A stretch of 64,000 nt of DNA from Lactococcus fujiensis JCM 16395 (GCF_002441655.1 NZ_JXJU01000001.1:248001-312000), one strand, 5' to 3'; counted from the first letter of the stretch, positions 10,436-19,248 are shown. The notes: generated from the letters alone by a model not told the origin. Numbers and translations: made by a program.

Positions 10436-10834
10436 ATGAAAACAGGATTTTTTCTTCCGCTATCAAGCAACTATCGATTGGCTTGGCTTTGGGGAATCAT
10501 AATTCTATCTATAGAGAAAGTAATTTACTATGAACTTAATAAACCAAATTATTGGTACCTTACCCTCATTATGTGGGCATCGGTTGCTGCATTTTTAGTT
10601 CTCGTTTGGCCACATCGATTCATGATTAGTGAAGGAAAACTATATTTCCCATCTTTTCCTAAATTAAGAATGAATGAATTTGATCTCCGTCATATTGACG
10701 CCGTTCGCTCTAATCGCGTGGGCTGTTCATTCAGTTATGCTGGAAAAAGATATTACTTTTTAACATTAGGAAAATCAAAAATAGCTTTTGAATCTATTAT
10801 GAAACAGGATCAAAAGAATGCTCTTCATTCATAG
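10436..10834 (+). CDS. EbsA-like small membrane protein, copy 2
   Basis: A 132-residue protein with two N-terminal helices (about residues 12-29 and 40-58) and a soluble tail. It shares with the copy at 3958 the opening GxFxPxxxxYRxAW and a late aromatic motif (YYFLTLGKSK here, YRFFMFGRSN there). RBS GAGGTGATG precedes the ATG at 10436, 32 bases after ltaS copy 2. Being the partner of ltaS a second time makes a functional link more likely than chance adjacency. Confidence 0.6.
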   Translation: MKTGFFLPLSSNYRLAWLWGIIILSIEKVIYYELNKPNYWYLTLIMWASVAAFLVLVWPHRFMISEGKLYFPSFPKLRMNEFDLRHIDAVRSNRVGCSFSYAGKRYYFLTLGKSKIAFESIMKQDQKNALHS

Positions 10835-10837
10835 AAT

Positions 10838-10870
10838 AAAGGCGACAATTGGTCGCCTTTTATGTTTTTT
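10838..10870 (+). terminator. Intrinsic terminator after ebsA copy 2
   Basis: AAAGGCGAC (10838-10846) pairs with GTCGCCTTT (10852-10860) around a 5-base loop, followed by TATGTTTTTTT. Confidence 0.85.
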
Positions 10871-10874
10871 TGAG

Positions 10875-10903
10875 TTGAAAAATCTTTATTTTAAAGTTAC
10901 AAT
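10875..10903 (+). promoter_or_regulatory. Sigma-A promoter of yibE, near-leaderless
   Basis: TTGAAA at 10875-10880 and TACAAT at 10898-10903 with an exact 17-base spacer. Transcription should begin near 10910, only about 5 bases before the ATG at 10915, and no Shine-Dalgarno sequence is present. Confidence 0.7.
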
Positions 10904-10914
10904 GACATTAGAAT

Positions 10915-12018
10915 ATGAAAAATAAAATAATTATTATCAAAACTTTTCTTTTGATTTTATCGGCATTTTTAGTTTATTTTGTAGTTGATAATGATGCATT
11001 CATCTATCGAGAACCAGTTGCTAAAATCGTGTCCATTAAAACACTCCAACGGGAATCAGTTGAAGATACCTATAAAAATACAGATGAAGAAGTAACTCAG
11101 AAAATTAATTTGAAACTCCTTAATCAAGGTAAAAATGAACTCACAGTAAACAATATTGTAAATCAATCACAAGCGACAGGTCAAATTTACCGCAGAGGTC
11201 AAAAAGTAATTTTACAAAAAGTCAATCAGCAGTGGCAAATTTTGTCTTTAAAACGTGATGCACTTATCGCCGGATTATTAACCCTCTTTGTTGGAGCTTT
11301 AATTTTTTTGACGCGTTTAAAATCTTCCCTTTTCCTGTTGGCTTCACTGCTTTTGAACCTTATTTATTTTGTCATTGCGATCTTATTTAATGTTCAATTC
11401 AGTCCGCCTGTACTTATCCTGTTCGGAGCTTTGGCTATTTTATTCGCTTTTTCATCATTGACTTTTGTGATTGGTTGGAATCGACAAATGTTTTACACTT
11501 TTATCACGACTATTCTGACGACGGCCATTACATTTCTTTTAACACTCCTTGTCCTTCGAGCGACAGAAAATTCTGGGGTTCACTTTGAATATTTAGAGTA
11601 TGTAACCCAAAATCCATCACAGTTTTTCTTTGTAGGAACGATGATTTCAGTCCTAGGGGCAATAATGGATGGGACTGGTGATATTGTTGCGGGACTTTTT
11701 GGCCTGGCCAGGCAAAATAAAATAAATCAGATCAATTTTGGCTTTTCAAATTATGTTAAATCTGGAATTTCTATCGGTCAAGAAATAATTGGAACTTTGA
11801 CAAATGTTTTGTTTATGATATTTATGGCAGAAGCTTTTCCGATGACCCTCTTACTTTTGCGAAATGGCAACACGTGGTCTTATATTGCAACTGTGGGCCT
11901 GAATTTGGGGCTTCTTCAAACGATTATCTCAGCGATCGGGATTGTTCTTGCTGTACCAATCACTTCTTTTGTCGCGAGTTATGGTTTGATAAGTGAGACA
12001 AGAAAGGAGCATTTATGA
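10915..12018 (+). CDS. YibE/F family membrane protein, YibE-like
   Basis: A 367-residue protein. One N-terminal helix is followed by an extracytoplasmic domain of about 90 residues with a small beta-barrel look (KIVSIKTLQ ... GQIYRRGQKVILQK). Six to seven membrane segments follow from about residue 118, with the family-typical middle stretch GTMISVLGAIMDGTGDIVAGL. Function is unknown in the family; membrane transport has been suggested. It overlaps the next gene by 4 bases (ATGA), as usual for this pair. The ATG at 10915 lacks a ribosome site and sits close to the predicted transcription start. Confidence 0.8.
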   Translation: MKNKIIIIKTFLLILSAFLVYFVVDNDAFIYREPVAKIVSIKTLQRESVEDTYKNTDEEVTQKINLKLLNQGKNELTVNNIVNQSQATGQIYRRGQKVILQKVNQQWQILSLKRDALIAGLLTLFVGALIFLTRLKSSLFLLASLLLNLIYFVIAILFNVQFSPPVLILFGALAILFAFSSLTFVIGWNRQMFYTFITTILTTAITFLLTLLVLRATENSGVHFEYLEYVTQNPSQFFFVGTMISVLGAIMDGTGDIVAGLFGLARQNKINQINFGFSNYVKSGISIGQEIIGTLTNVLFMIFMAEAFPMTLLLLRNGNTWSYIATVGLNLGLLQTIISAIGIVLAVPITSFVASYGLISETRKEHL

Positions 12019-12776
12019 ACGCATTATTAATTTTACTTCTTATTTTGATTGTTCTCATGTTGCTCGTTGCTAAAAAAGATGGCATCCGGAACCTCTTAGG
12101 TCTTGGCTTTAATTTTATTGCCATTTTTATGCTCATTACAATGATGGCTTGGGGAATTCCGTTACTTATTTTGCTGCCCATTTTTACTTTTATTATCCTT
12201 GCTTTGTCTATTTACATGTCATCGGATGATGGTGACACAACGAATATTGCTTTTAAAACAAGCCTCATTGTTGTCTTTGTTTTGGGAATTTTTACTATTT
12301 TTGTTCAGTATATTGGACAATTTCAAGGATTTTCTGCTGAAAATGCGGATGAACTAGAAAATCTTTCGCTTGCGGTGGGGCTCAATTTTTCGAATGTCGC
12401 GATTTCGATGATGGCGATTTCGATGCTAGGTGCTGTTGCTGAAGCTGCGATGGCCATCGTTGCCAATTTATTTGAAGTGATTGAACAGGATGAAGCCATG
12501 ACTTTGAATCAGTTTCAAGCACAGCGGACAATGATAACGCAGCAAATTTTAGGAACAGCAATTAATACGCTATTCTTTGGTGTGTTGGGTTCATCGGTGG
12601 GGCTTGTCTTATGGTTCGTCCGTCTCGATTACTCGCTGGCACAAATTATTAATTCCAAGTTACTGATGGCCGATGTAGCCAGTATGTTACTGGGAATGTT
12701 AGGAATTCTCTTTTCAATTATTCTTGCAGGTCATTTTGTAGAAAAAAAATTTAATTTGGATTTAACGAATAAGTAA
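12015..12776 (+). CDS. YibE/F family membrane protein, YibF-like
   Basis: A 253-residue protein made of about seven membrane helices without an extracytoplasmic domain; AISMLGAVAEAAMAIVANL corresponds to the conserved middle motif of the family. It starts inside the stop of the upstream partner (ATGA overlap) with AAGGAG 7 bases upstream. The two proteins probably form a hetero-oligomeric membrane complex of unknown substrate. It is the last chromosomal gene before the island. Confidence 0.8.
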   Translation: MNALLILLLILIVLMLLVAKKDGIRNLLGLGFNFIAIFMLITMMAWGIPLLILLPIFTFIILALSIYMSSDDGDTTNIAFKTSLIVVFVLGIFTIFVQYIGQFQGFSAENADELENLSLAVGLNFSNVAISMMAISMLGAVAEAAMAIVANLFEVIEQDEAMTLNQFQAQRTMITQQILGTAINTLFFGVLGSSVGLVLWFVRLDYSLAQIINSKLLMADVASMLLGMLGILFSIILAGHFVEKKFNLDLTNK

Positions 12777-12788
12777 GCAAATGTTGAG

Positions 12789-12817
12789 AAAAAACGGACG
12801 AAAGTTCGCTTTTTTGA
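12789..12817 (+). terminator. Intrinsic terminator after yibEF
   Basis: AAAAACGGAC, loop GAAA, then GTTCGCTTTTTT: an imperfect stem with a tetraloop and a six-T tail, just after the YibF-like gene. Confidence 0.65.
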
Positions 12818-12895
12818 TATAAATACCAGCCCCGATAACTCAACTACTGAAATAACGAATAAATCAATAAATTAACAGGGGTGTATTGCTAGAAT

Positions 12896-12928
12896 AAAAG
12901 GCTCTTCTTTAAAGTAGAGTCCTTTTTA
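12896..12928 (+). terminator. Second terminator-like hairpin in the island-edge spacer
   Basis: AAAAGG-TCT and AGA-CCTTTTT flank a CTTTAAAG core, giving a long imperfect hairpin with a T tail. There is no gene directly upstream for it to serve, so it may be a remnant. Confidence 0.45.
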
Positions 12929-13020
12929 AATAATCAAACACTAGATATATAATTAGTTATTTAATTTTTGTGTAAAGAATACTTATTTTTGATATAAAAA
13001 ATACCCCCTGCAAAATAACA

Positions 13021-13030
13021 AGGGGAAATG
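13021..13030. repeat. Candidate left attachment repeat (attL) of the island
   Basis: AGGGGAAATG here is repeated exactly at 40915-40924, just past the serine recombinase gene. It contains a GA dinucleotide, the crossover dinucleotide known for TnpX/TndX recombinases. Ten bases is short, so this is a candidate only. Confidence 0.4.
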
Positions 13031-13284
13031 CAGTTCTACCACCGTTATAAAATCACTAAAGAAACAATAATAAATTTAATAAAGAATGAAGGATGTTTCC
13101 GTAAAACTAATTTGGATAATCAAGATGATTCCGGATTAGTTTTTTGGTATCGATTTTATTGAAAGTGGCTAAAATAACATAAACAAAGGTTTTAGAGGTG
13201 TATAGCCACGAAGTAGAACTTTCAGACACGATAGTTCTATTTTCGTTTCAAAAACGTTATTTGATATATGTGCGTACCAATGTG

Positions 13285-13313
13285 TTGATTTTTGTCCCAA
13301 AGAGTTGTATAAT
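13285..13313 (+). promoter_or_regulatory. Sigma-A promoter of the Iet/CBASS operon
   Basis: TTGATT at 13285-13290 and TATAAT at 13308-13313, spacer 17. It lies 25 bases before the ATG at 13339, with a strong ribosome site AGAAGGAAGG between. Confidence 0.75.
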
Positions 13314-13338
13314 GAATTATAGAAGGAAGGTATTGAAA

Positions 13339-14376
13339 ATGATTAAGAAAAAAAATATTATCAACCTGATAAAATATCACGTAGAGAGTGATGATTTTCA
13401 GTTTAGAAATGAGGCTGTTGATATCGCTCGTGCCTTCGATCAGTCCGGAGATCATCAATTGGCGGAATATGTGATGAGCTTGCTTTCAAGTGCAAGCACA
13501 TTTGTTCCACAAGGAAATATATTAGAGAGTGAATTTTTTAAGCGTGTAGAACTTGACAATGATCCTTTGCCTTTACCGACAGCAATCAGTGAAGATGTCA
13601 AAGGAGTAATCAACGCAATCAATCACGGGCTTGGGATTAATAAATTCTTGTTTGAAGGTGCGCCAGGAACAGGGAAAACAGAAACTGCCAAGCAAATCGC
13701 ACGCTTACTGAATCGCCAACTGTATATTGTTGAGTTTAGTGAATTGATCGATAGTAAAATGGGCCAGACTGCGAAAAATATCGTGGAAATTTTTCGCGAA
13801 ATTAATACGATGGCTTACCCTTCGCGAACAATGATTTTGTTTGACGAAATTGATGCAATTGCGCTCGATCGTATAAACTCGAATGATCTTCGTGAAATGG
13901 GACGTGTGACATCTACGATTCTGAAAGAATTGGATAAATTAAGTCCAGAAGTGGTGTTTATTGCGACAACGAATTTGTTCGAGAAGTTTGACAAGGCACT
14001 GAATCGAAGGTTTGATGCCATCATTAATTTTGATCGGTATACAGATGATGATTTGATAGAAATCGCAGGAATCATGTTGGAATCAATGATGAAAAAATTC
14101 CAAAATACTGGACGAGATATGAAACTGTTTAAGAAAATTATCGCTAAATTAGACCCGATTCCATATCCAGGGGAATTGAATAATTTAATACGAACATCGC
14201 TTGCGTTCAGTAATCCGAATAATAAGTTTGATTACATGAAACGTCTACTTAGAAATGTATTGAAAAATCCAACTGACCTGAAAGAATTACAAAAAGAGGG
14301 TTTCACACTTCGCGAAATTGAAATATTAACAGGAATTTCCAAAAGTCAAGTTGCGCGAGAACTCAAAGGAGAGTAA
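13339..14376 (+). CDS. AAA-family ATPase, IetA-like (defence pair with subtilisin)
   Basis: 345 residues from the ATG at 13339, chosen because AGAAGGAAGG and a consensus promoter sit just upstream. Classical AAA module: Walker A GAPGTGKTE near residue 107, Walker B MILFDEIDAI near 164-173, sensor-1 ATTNLFEKF, then arginine-rich LNRRFD. The last 20 residues (EIEILTGISKSQVARELKGE) look like a helix-turn-helix. A serine protease gene starts 4 bases after the stop. An AAA ATPase next to an S8 protease is the Iet (IetA/IetS) arrangement, first described as a plasmid-stability pair and later listed among anti-phage systems. It contains three TTCGCGAA motifs. Confidence 0.8.
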   Translation: MIKKKNIINLIKYHVESDDFQFRNEAVDIARAFDQSGDHQLAEYVMSLLSSASTFVPQGNILESEFFKRVELDNDPLPLPTAISEDVKGVINAINHGLGINKFLFEGAPGTGKTETAKQIARLLNRQLYIVEFSELIDSKMGQTAKNIVEIFREINTMAYPSRTMILFDEIDAIALDRINSNDLREMGRVTSTILKELDKLSPEVVFIATTNLFEKFDKALNRRFDAIINFDRYTDDDLIEIAGIMLESMMKKFQNTGRDMKLFKKIIAKLDPIPYPGELNNLIRTSLAFSNPNNKFDYMKRLLRNVLKNPTDLKELQKEGFTLREIEILTGISKSQVARELKGE

Positions 14377-14380
14377 ATAA

Positions 14381-16615
14381 ATGAATGATGTTTTACAGTT
14401 GAAAGGAAGATTTGAGCAAAAGGCTAACGCTAATCGGCCAGGCGCTCCAACTCTTGCTGCCAATCAAAGAGTAGGCGTTTTACACCTTGAAAGTCTCAAA
14501 AAGGATTTATTAGAAATGGAACGCTTTTGGGAAAATCAAGTGTTGTTAAGTGGGGCATTAATCAGCGTGTATTATAATAAAGTTGCAGCAAAAAGCAATA
14601 GAATTAGTGGATTCTTATCAAAGGTAAAGAAAGCCAATGATACAATTGTTGGTGCGAAATTTCGCGAAAACAGCGAAAAACATAAGCATGTCATCACTCA
14701 TTTTGTAACTCTACAATCTGTTGAGCATTCAATTCAGTCCATCACTAGAACAATTCAGATTCTCAATGATGAATTTGACGGACAAGTGGATACTGAAACC
14801 TTTAATAATAAGGAAAATATCGCGAAAATTGATTTTGATTTTTATGGCATTAATAAAACGTTGTTTCAGCAAATCATTGTTGATGCTTCTTATGTGGAAA
14901 AATTTGATTTAGGCGAAGGAAAATTTAACACTGAAAAAGAAGCGATTGTGACATTATATGATACAAATACTGATGTTAAAGAACTTCTTAGAAAGCTTGG
15001 AATACGTGTTTCTGCGGACCGTATTTTAGATGAGCATACTGTTTTGTTAGATGAAGATTATTTGAAAATCTTGCTTCGAGAAGCACCATATTTGGTTGCG
15101 ATGGCAGTGGAAGATTTTGCACAATTCTCTCCAACCGATTTTCACGAAAAATTTCGAGAAAGTTCATTTGGCATTTCAGATCCAACCAATGAACCGACAA
15201 TCGGTGTAATAGATACATTGTTTGATGAGCGTGTTTATTTTGATAATTGGGTAGAGTATCACGATATGCTTGATGAAAATATCGAGAAAACACCAGATGA
15301 TATGTTTCACGGAACGGCGGTTTCATCCATTATCGTTGATGGACCACGGTTAAATCCTGACTTGGATGACGGATGCGGAAATTTCAAGGTGCGACATTTT
15401 GGAGTCGCAACTGCAAAAGCGTTTAGCTCATTTTCAATTATTAAAATGATTCGTGAAATTATTTCGCAAAATCGTGATATTCATGTTTGGAATTTGTCGT
15501 TGGGGTCAAATGATGAAGTGAATCAAAATTTCATATCTGCAGAGGGAGCTATACTTGATCAAATTCAATTTGAGAATGACGTGATTTTTGTTATAGCTGG
15601 AACAAATAAAGCAAGCACTGAACCTGCGAAAAAAATTGGAGCACCAGCAGATTCGCTAAATTCAGTTGTCGTCAACTCTGTGGGGATTGATAATCAACCG
15701 GCGCTTTATACCCGTGAGGGAATTGTGCTTGAATTTTTCGCGAAACCTGATGTGAGTTATTATGGCGGGACCCCGGAGAAATGGATGAAAGTTTGCGAAC
15801 CGCTTGGTGAAGCGAATGTTTCGGGAACGTCCTACGCAGCACCTTGGATTTCGCGAAAATTGTCGTATCTAATTGATGTGATGGATCTACCACGCGAAGT
15901 CGCAAAAGCGATGTTGATTGACTCTGCGGTTGGTTGGGAAAATAAAACAGACTGGGAATCGATTAAGCTGAAAGGCTACGGAGTTGTTCCACAAAAAATA
16001 GATGATATTCTTAAGTCTAAAAATGATGAAATTAAGTTTGTCATTTCGGGAGTTTCTGAGCAATACAATTCATATAACTACAATTTTCCAGTGCCAATTT
16101 CTGATGATAAATATCCCTATATCGCAAAGGCAACCATGTGTTATTTTCCAAAAACTTCGCGAAATCAGGGTGTAGACTATACAAATACAGAGTTGGATCT
16201 ATATTTTGGACGCGTGAAAAATGATAAGGGAGATATTATCACTATCAATGATAACCAGCAGAGCATGGAAAGCGAAGATCATCCGATGAACGAAGAAGAA
16301 GCTCGTAAACTTTTTAGAAAATGGGACAATGTCAAGCATATAGGGGAAGTTATTAGACCGAAAGCTCGAGCAAAAAAAGTGTATGAGAATAAACTTTGGG
16401 GAATGAGCATCAAAACGAAAGAACGTTTGCAGCCTCGTGACGGTGAAGGGATTCGTTTCGGCGTAGTGGTTACACTTCGCGAAATGAATGGTGTTAATCG
16501 TATTGAAGACTTTATTCAGCAGTGCAGCTTGCGCGGATGGCTTGTAAATCGACTCAATGTTGAGCAACGGATTGATGTTTATCAAACGGCGGAAGAAACG
16601 GTGGAATTTGAATAA
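14381..16615 (+). CDS. S8 family (subtilisin-like) serine protease, IetS-like
   Basis: 744 residues, no signal peptide, so cytoplasmic. All three catalytic elements are present: Asp in GVIDTLFDE (about residue 280), His in FHGTAVSSI (about 310), Ser in GTSYAAPW (about 483). The oxyanion Asn is probably in IAGTNKAS. About 230 N-terminal residues of unknown fold include AANQRVGVLHLESLKKDL; about 200 C-terminal residues are beta-rich. AAAGGAG precedes the start, and the stop overlaps the next start by 1 base (TAATG). Presumed role: a protease gated by the AAA partner in phage defence. Seven TTCGCGAA motifs lie in this gene, in all three codon phases. Confidence 0.85.
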   Translation: MNDVLQLKGRFEQKANANRPGAPTLAANQRVGVLHLESLKKDLLEMERFWENQVLLSGALISVYYNKVAAKSNRISGFLSKVKKANDTIVGAKFRENSEKHKHVITHFVTLQSVEHSIQSITRTIQILNDEFDGQVDTETFNNKENIAKIDFDFYGINKTLFQQIIVDASYVEKFDLGEGKFNTEKEAIVTLYDTNTDVKELLRKLGIRVSADRILDEHTVLLDEDYLKILLREAPYLVAMAVEDFAQFSPTDFHEKFRESSFGISDPTNEPTIGVIDTLFDERVYFDNWVEYHDMLDENIEKTPDDMFHGTAVSSIIVDGPRLNPDLDDGCGNFKVRHFGVATAKAFSSFSIIKMIREIISQNRDIHVWNLSLGSNDEVNQNFISAEGAILDQIQFENDVIFVIAGTNKASTEPAKKIGAPADSLNSVVVNSVGIDNQPALYTREGIVLEFFAKPDVSYYGGTPEKWMKVCEPLGEANVSGTSYAAPWISRKLSYLIDVMDLPREVAKAMLIDSAVGWENKTDWESIKLKGYGVVPQKIDDILKSKNDEIKFVISGVSEQYNSYNYNFPVPISDDKYPYIAKATMCYFPKTSRNQGVDYTNTELDLYFGRVKNDKGDIITINDNQQSMESEDHPMNEEEARKLFRKWDNVKHIGEVIRPKARAKKVYENKLWGMSIKTKERLQPRDGEGIRFGVVVTLREMNGVNRIEDFIQQCSLRGWLVNRLNVEQRIDVYQTAEETVEFE

Positions 16616-17202
16616 TGATAGAAATTAAAGAAAGAGTTCGCTTACAAGAAGAACTGAAAAATTTCATCGTAAATGTCGGCTGGACACACAAAATCCAAAT
16701 TACACAATCGTATTTTTATACGCGGGATTCCAAGATTGCGAAATATGCGAAAATAACTTTCGCCGCGCTCACTTCCGCTGGACTTGGAAGTTTTCTCTTA
16801 AAACTCTCATCAGGTTTTCATGAGATTGCGCTGATTATCACGTTTGTTTTGTCGCTCGCCACGACTTTTATCAGTTTGTTAAGTAAGGAAGAAGATTTTG
16901 AAAAATTGTCGGATTTTTTTCGAATTTCAGCGAACAAATTTCTCGAACTTCGCGAAAAAGCAACTGAGTTGTTATATCAGGCAAAATACAATGAAGAATT
17001 GGGTAATCTTTCGGAAGAATTTATGAAAATGAAAGAACTACGATTGGAATATAGCTCGGAGCTTCTTAATCCGTCAAACAGAGCTCGTAAAATAGCGGAA
17101 AAAAGAATCAAGGAAAATCGCGATAATGATTATAGCGAGGACTACAAATTTTTTATCCCTAAAAATTTATTGGAAGATGATGAGGTAAGTAATGATAATT
17201 GA
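16615..17202 (+). CDS. SLATT-domain two-helix membrane effector (CBASS-type)
   Basis: A 195-residue protein with two adjacent membrane helices (about residues 44-64 and 70-89) followed by a long charged helical region: the SLATT plan, a predicted pore-forming effector of nucleotide-signalling defence. The start overlaps the protease stop by 1 base and the end overlaps the CD-NTase start by 11 bases, so it is translationally coupled on both sides. Expected action: on phage infection the neighbouring synthase makes a cyclic nucleotide that opens or assembles this protein in the membrane, killing or arresting the cell. Family by architecture and context. Confidence 0.75.
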   Translation: MIEIKERVRLQEELKNFIVNVGWTHKIQITQSYFYTRDSKIAKYAKITFAALTSAGLGSFLLKLSSGFHEIALIITFVLSLATTFISLLSKEEDFEKLSDFFRISANKFLELREKATELLYQAKYNEELGNLSEEFMKMKELRLEYSSELLNPSNRARKIAEKRIKENRDNDYSEDYKFFIPKNLLEDDEVSNDN

Positions 17203-18436
17203 TTTCGCAAAAACTTTGGTTCGTGATGAGGACGAGGTAGAAAAATGGCAAGATAGAATCGACAAAATAAACAATAAGCTTTGTGATAAGTATTATGATT
17301 TGCGAGATAATCAGATGCTTCAAGTCGGTTCAATCGGTCGCGGAACGGCTATCACAAAAACGAGTGATTACGATGTGATTTTTAAGTTGCCAAGAGAAGT
17401 TTATAGTCGCTTTGATAGTCACGAAAACAATGGACAATCGAAACTGCTTCAAGAGGTAAAAGAAGAAATCCGAAAGCTTTATTCAAGCACCAATATTAAG
17501 GGGGATGGTCAAGTTGTTGTCATCTCTTTTACTGATGGTCGGATTGAGCTTGTCCCAGGATTTGAGCAGACGGATGGAAGCTTTAAGTTTCCAGATAGCC
17601 ATGGTGATGGAAGTTGGAAAACCACAAAACCAATTCCCGAGATTGAGAAATCGCGCGAGATGAAAAATCAGACCAATGGGATTTTTAATTATCTCTGTTA
17701 TCTGATGAGACAATGGAAAAATCATATAGGTTTTTCTTTTAAAGGACTTTTGATTGATACGATGGTTTGTGATTATCTTGATGAAAACGATGATTTTCGC
17801 GATAAAAGTGAATTTGATTTATTGAAAGATTTATTTGAGTTTTTAACAAAACAAGATAAAGAAAGAGTGTGCTGGTTAGCGCTCGGAAGCAACCAGAAAA
17901 TCACAAACGATGATGGCGGAAAATTTATAACTAAAGCTAAAAAGGCTCTGAAAAAATTCGATGATGAAGATGAGGAAAAAGTTCTTCATGAATTATTCGG
18001 GTATAAGAAAAAAGAAACGAAAGCTGCGAGTGAGCAATTTATTGAAGATTTAGGATATAAGGTCGATATTCGTTATAACTTAAAACTGGATTGTGACGTT
18101 TCTCAACCAGGTATGCTTACACGAAAATTATCCGATTTTTTATCATCTCATTGGAAAATCCTTGGTGGAAGAAGACTTCGTTTCTACGTAGCTAATGCTC
18201 GACAATTCTATGATTTAGGATTGAATGTGGAATATTACTGGAAAGTCCGAAACGTTGGTGCGGAGGCAAAAAGGCGAAATTGTGAGCGGGGTCAAATTAA
18301 GCGGGGAGACAAAACGCATGAAGAGCCGACTTCTTTTAATGGAAATCATTATGTTGAGTGTTATGCTGTTGTTGATGATGTGGTCGTGGCAAGAGGGAGG
18401 ATAGATGTTCCAATTGATGTTGTAAAAGGGATGTAG
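17192..18436 (+). CDS. CD-NTase (OAS-like nucleotidyltransferase) with C-terminal AGS-C-like sensor domain
   Basis: 414 residues. Nucleotidyltransferase signature GSIGRGTAITKTSDYDVIF at about residues 47-65 (GS followed by DxD-like DYD), with the third acidic residue in RIELVPGF (Glu rather than the more usual Asp). The C-terminal region from about residue 300, with GNHYVECYAVVDDVVVARG near the end, resembles the AGS-C domain found on bacterial CD-NTases. It should make a cyclic oligonucleotide signal for the SLATT effector encoded just upstream (11-base overlap). RBS GAGGTAAGTA. No Cap2/Cap3 or HORMA/TRIP13 genes are present, so this would be a type I CBASS unless the Iet pair acts as its accessory. 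Confidence 0.85.
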   Translation: MIIDFAKTLVRDEDEVEKWQDRIDKINNKLCDKYYDLRDNQMLQVGSIGRGTAITKTSDYDVIFKLPREVYSRFDSHENNGQSKLLQEVKEEIRKLYSSTNIKGDGQVVVISFTDGRIELVPGFEQTDGSFKFPDSHGDGSWKTTKPIPEIEKSREMKNQTNGIFNYLCYLMRQWKNHIGFSFKGLLIDTMVCDYLDENDDFRDKSEFDLLKDLFEFLTKQDKERVCWLALGSNQKITNDDGGKFITKAKKALKKFDDEDEEKVLHELFGYKKKETKAASEQFIEDLGYKVDIRYNLKLDCDVSQPGMLTRKLSDFLSSHWKILGGRRLRFYVANARQFYDLGLNVEYYWKVRNVGAEAKRRNCERGQIKRGDKTHEEPTSFNGNHYVECYAVVDDVVVARGRIDVPIDVVKGM

Positions 18437-18587
18437 TAATATTAAAAAATATGGGAGATACTTATTTTATAAATCAGGCTAGGATTCGTAATAATAAAGT
18501 AAAAAGCCAGTCCAGAATTGGGTAATTAGCTTGAATTTTCAGTGTGAAATTATATTAAATATTAGTGAGATAGTAGGTATGACATAA

Positions 18588-19109
18588 CTTGCCAGAAGTG
18601 CTGATACGGGAGGAATCCTAAATGCTAAAGTCGCTTGGGAGCGGTTTTGTAAAACGGATGATTTTACAGGAGCCAGCATGTTTATGTGTTTGGATACAGA
18701 TCATTGTGGAATACAACTTACTTTGACAAAATATGGGGATGAAAATGCGAAAAGGAAATTTTTTACGCCACATAAAAGAGAAGGACATTTACAAGAGTGC
18801 GTGATGGAGCACGGGACAGAGGAAGAAAAAGAAGAACTTCAAGGGAAATTAAATCCAAATGCTAGCCCTGAAGAGATACGACAAATGTTAGAATTTGGAA
18901 ATAAGAGTATTGTAGTTCGCGAACATACTGTAAGAAATAACGTAAAGTCTGATGTTTCCATAGCAACAAAGGGAAAGACGGAAGAGGAACAAAAAACTGC
19001 AGTTAAACATTATAACAAGCTAAAAAATAAAGTTTTAGCAGATAGTGAAATTACCAGAATTGGTAGTCTGTATAGTAATCCATCAAAGTTTAGGGTATCT
19101 TACGCCTAA
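18588..19109 (+). pseudogene. 5'-truncated remnant with Cys/His metal-site pattern
   Basis: The frame is open from a stop at 18585, but the first ATG (18678) lies inside what looks like continuous coding sequence. A ribosome site GGGAGG at 18608 belongs to no in-frame start. The translated stretch has spaced Cys and His (FC, CLD, HCG, PHK, GHLQEC), a zinc-ribbon-like arrangement loosely recalling CoiA-like N-termini, and a charged helical tail. Most likely a gene that lost its 5' end between the CBASS and restriction operons; a short functional protein from 18678 (143 residues) is the alternative. It carries one TTCGCGAA, so it belongs with the motif-rich left block. Confidence 0.45.
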
Positions 19110-19213
19110 TCAATTTGAAAAAGAAATCGCTTAAAATAAATACATTAAAATTATAAGTTTTTGACTCTAATAAATTGACTTAACGTCAAGAATACCTGAG
19201 TATGATCTATCTG

Positions 19214-19248
19214 TAAAACCTTTGATAGTGGCGGTTTTATGGTATAAT
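19214..19248 (+). promoter_or_regulatory. Promoter with overlapping inverted repeat for the type III R-M operon
   Basis: TTGATA (19222-19227) and TGG-TATAAT (extended -10, 19243-19248) with a 15-base spacer. An inverted repeat TAAAACC (19214-19220) / GGTTTTA (19233-19239) spans the core promoter and could be an operator. No controller gene is adjacent. Confidence 0.6.

Larger units (their letters stand above)
12777..13338. other. Spacer at the left island boundary
   Basis: 562 AT-rich bases without a supported gene. In order it holds the yibEF terminator (12789), a second hairpin (12896), the candidate left attachment repeat (13021), an inverted repeat AAAACTAAT (13103-13111) / ATTAGTTTT (13135-13143) followed by T residues, and the promoter and ribosome site (AGAAGGAAGG, 13321-13330) of the defence operon. 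The open frame from 13198 runs through the promoter and is not used as the gene start. Confidence 0.6.

Noticed and set aside
13186-13191. GGTTTT as an alternative attachment repeat (also at 40926)
   Set aside because: Only 6 bases and without GA; the 10-bp AGGGGAAATG is longer and better placed.
13198-13338. N-terminal extension of the AAA ATPase gene to 13198
   Set aside because: It runs through the TTGATT/TATAAT promoter and the ribosome site; the ATG at 13339 is better placed.
13339-14376. AAA ATPase as a TRIP13-like CBASS type III component
   Set aside because: No HORMA-domain gene is present, and the adjacent S8 protease fits the Iet pair better.
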